Of a stretch of 6,036 bases of DNA, positions 5,492 through 6,036 are shown piece after piece. Every line of letters begins with the position of its first letter. Within the stretch, counting starts at the first letter, position 1. A program made the translations under genes and the position numbers. Under the pieces are notes generated by a model that searched no databases, was not told the DNA's origin, and saw only the letters and a list, made by a program, of their open reading frames with translations. Source of the DNA: Opitutaceae bacterium UBA6669 (GTDB taxonomy: Bacteria; Verrucomicrobiota; Verrucomicrobiia; Opitutales; Opitutaceae); the NCBI GenBank assembly GCA_002455175.1, contig DKKJ01000211.1:3931-9966 (forward strand). Direction: 5' to 3'.

Positions 5492-6036
5492 ATGTCGCTT
5501 CACGGCCAACATCTCATCGCCGGCGAACGCCGCGCCTCCGCACCCGGTACGTTTCAAGGAATCGACGCCACCAGCCAAGCGCCGCTCGATCCTTCGTTTA
5601 GCGAAGCCACCGGAGAAGAAATTAAAGCCGCGGTCACAGCGGCGTCCGCTGCTTTCCCTGTATTCGCGGAAACCACCGGAGAGCAACGCGCACGTTTCTT
5701 GGAAACGATTGCCAGTGAGATCGAGGCCATCGGTGACGCTTTGTTGACCCGTGCTCATCAAGAAACGGGTTTGCCCCTTCCCCGCTTGACGGGCGAACGC
5801 GGTCGTACCTGCGGCCAGTTGCGGTTGTTCGCCAGCGTCGCCCGCGAAGGGTCCTGGGTCGACGCGCGTATCGATCCCGCACAACCCGAACGCAAGCCTC
5901 TGCCCCGTTCCGATGTGCGCCGTATGTTTCGCCCTTTGGGACCTGTCGCGGTTTTTGGCGCGAGCAACTTTCCCCTCGCCTTCTCGGTCGCTGGCGGCGA
6001 CACCGCCTCAGCCCTTGCGACGGGAAATCCGGTGAT
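5492..6036 (+). CDS. Alpha-ketoglutarate semialdehyde dehydrogenase (2,5-dioxovalerate dehydrogenase), N-terminal part
   Basis: The frame begins at ATG 5492, 15 bases after the dehydratase stop, and is cut by the window end after 181 residues of a protein normally about 500-530 long. The opening (LIAGERR, residues 8-14), a helix-rich section with EEIKAAVTAASAAF (42-55), the HQETGLPLPRLTGERGRT stretch (89-106) and especially RPLGPVAVFGASNFPLAFS (split: 147-165) with AGGDTASALATGNP (167-180) match the ALDH subgroup specific for alpha-ketoglutarate semialdehyde. Asn159 is the conserved aldehyde-dehydrogenase asparagine that helps hold the substrate oxygen. The catalytic Cys and Glu lie beyond the window. 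The enzyme oxidises the semialdehyde to 2-oxoglutarate with NAD(P), feeding the TCA cycle. No Shine-Dalgarno sequence is evident, so translation may be coupled to the preceding gene. Confidence 0.92.
   Translation, partial: MSLHGQHLIAGERRASAPGTFQGIDATSQAPLDPSFSEATGEEIKAAVTAASAAFPVFAETTGEQRARFLETIASEIEAIGDALLTRAHQETGLPLPRLTGERGRTCGQLRLFASVAREGSWVDARIDPAQPERKPLPRSDVRRMFRPLGPVAVFGASNFPLAFSVAGGDTASALATGNPV

Noticed and set aside
5114..5884. A 256-codon open frame on the - strand opposite the dehydratase and aldehyde dehydrogenase genes
   Set aside because: Its product shows no recognisable fold or motif and it lies antisense to two clearly identified genes. It is explained by their codon bias.
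1..6036. Search for CRISPR repeats, tRNA or rRNA genes, transposase genes and long terminal inverted repeats
   Set aside because: None was seen on either strand by inspection.

Overview
The window carries chromosomal DNA of moderately high G+C, estimated by eye at a little under 60%, with seven protein genes and no RNA gene, mobile element or CRISPR array. The best guess for the source is a Gram-negative bacterium of the Verrucomicrobiota, perhaps Opitutales. The reasons are a DUF4190 protein fused to a pilin-like helix, exported thioredoxin-like and rhodanese proteins, start codons mostly without a clear Shine-Dalgarno sequence, and sugar-acid catabolic genes. This assignment is an inference and rests on no marker gene.

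Left part (1-1880). A short-chain dehydrogenase of the D-mannonate oxidoreductase (fructuronate reductase) type runs leftwards and off the window edge. A small DUF2750 protein follows on the + strand. It converges on a - strand membrane protein made of a DUF4190 double-helix domain plus a pseudopilin-like segment. An 8-bp hairpin lies between these two converging ends.

Middle part (1881-3717). A divergent intergenic region of 223 bases leads into two + strand genes for exported proteins: a thioredoxin-fold protein with a WCGPC site and a duplicated N-terminal module, and a single-domain rhodanese with an intact CxxGxR loop. Both probably act on thiols or sulfur outside the cytoplasm. A strong intrinsic terminator closes this unit.

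Right part (3756-6036). Three + strand genes form a sugar-acid catabolic unit: a second short-chain dehydrogenase, an FAH-fold 2-keto-3-deoxy-pentonate dehydratase, and an alpha-ketoglutarate semialdehyde dehydrogenase cut by the window end. The last two are consecutive steps of the Weimberg-type non-phosphorylative pentose route, which turns 2-keto-3-deoxy-pentonate into alpha-ketoglutarate semialdehyde and then 2-oxoglutarate. The dehydrogenase may supply an upstream oxidation, but its substrate cannot be read from sequence. With the uronate-type dehydrogenase at the left edge, the region looks like part of a plant-polysaccharide sugar-acid catabolic neighbourhood, interrupted by unrelated genes.

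Nothing in the window is clearly a new system. The most useful leads are the DUF4190-pseudopilin fusion, the duplicated module in the thioredoxin-like protein, a 21-22 base motif found upstream of two different genes, and a direct repeat in front of the uronate dehydrogenase gene.
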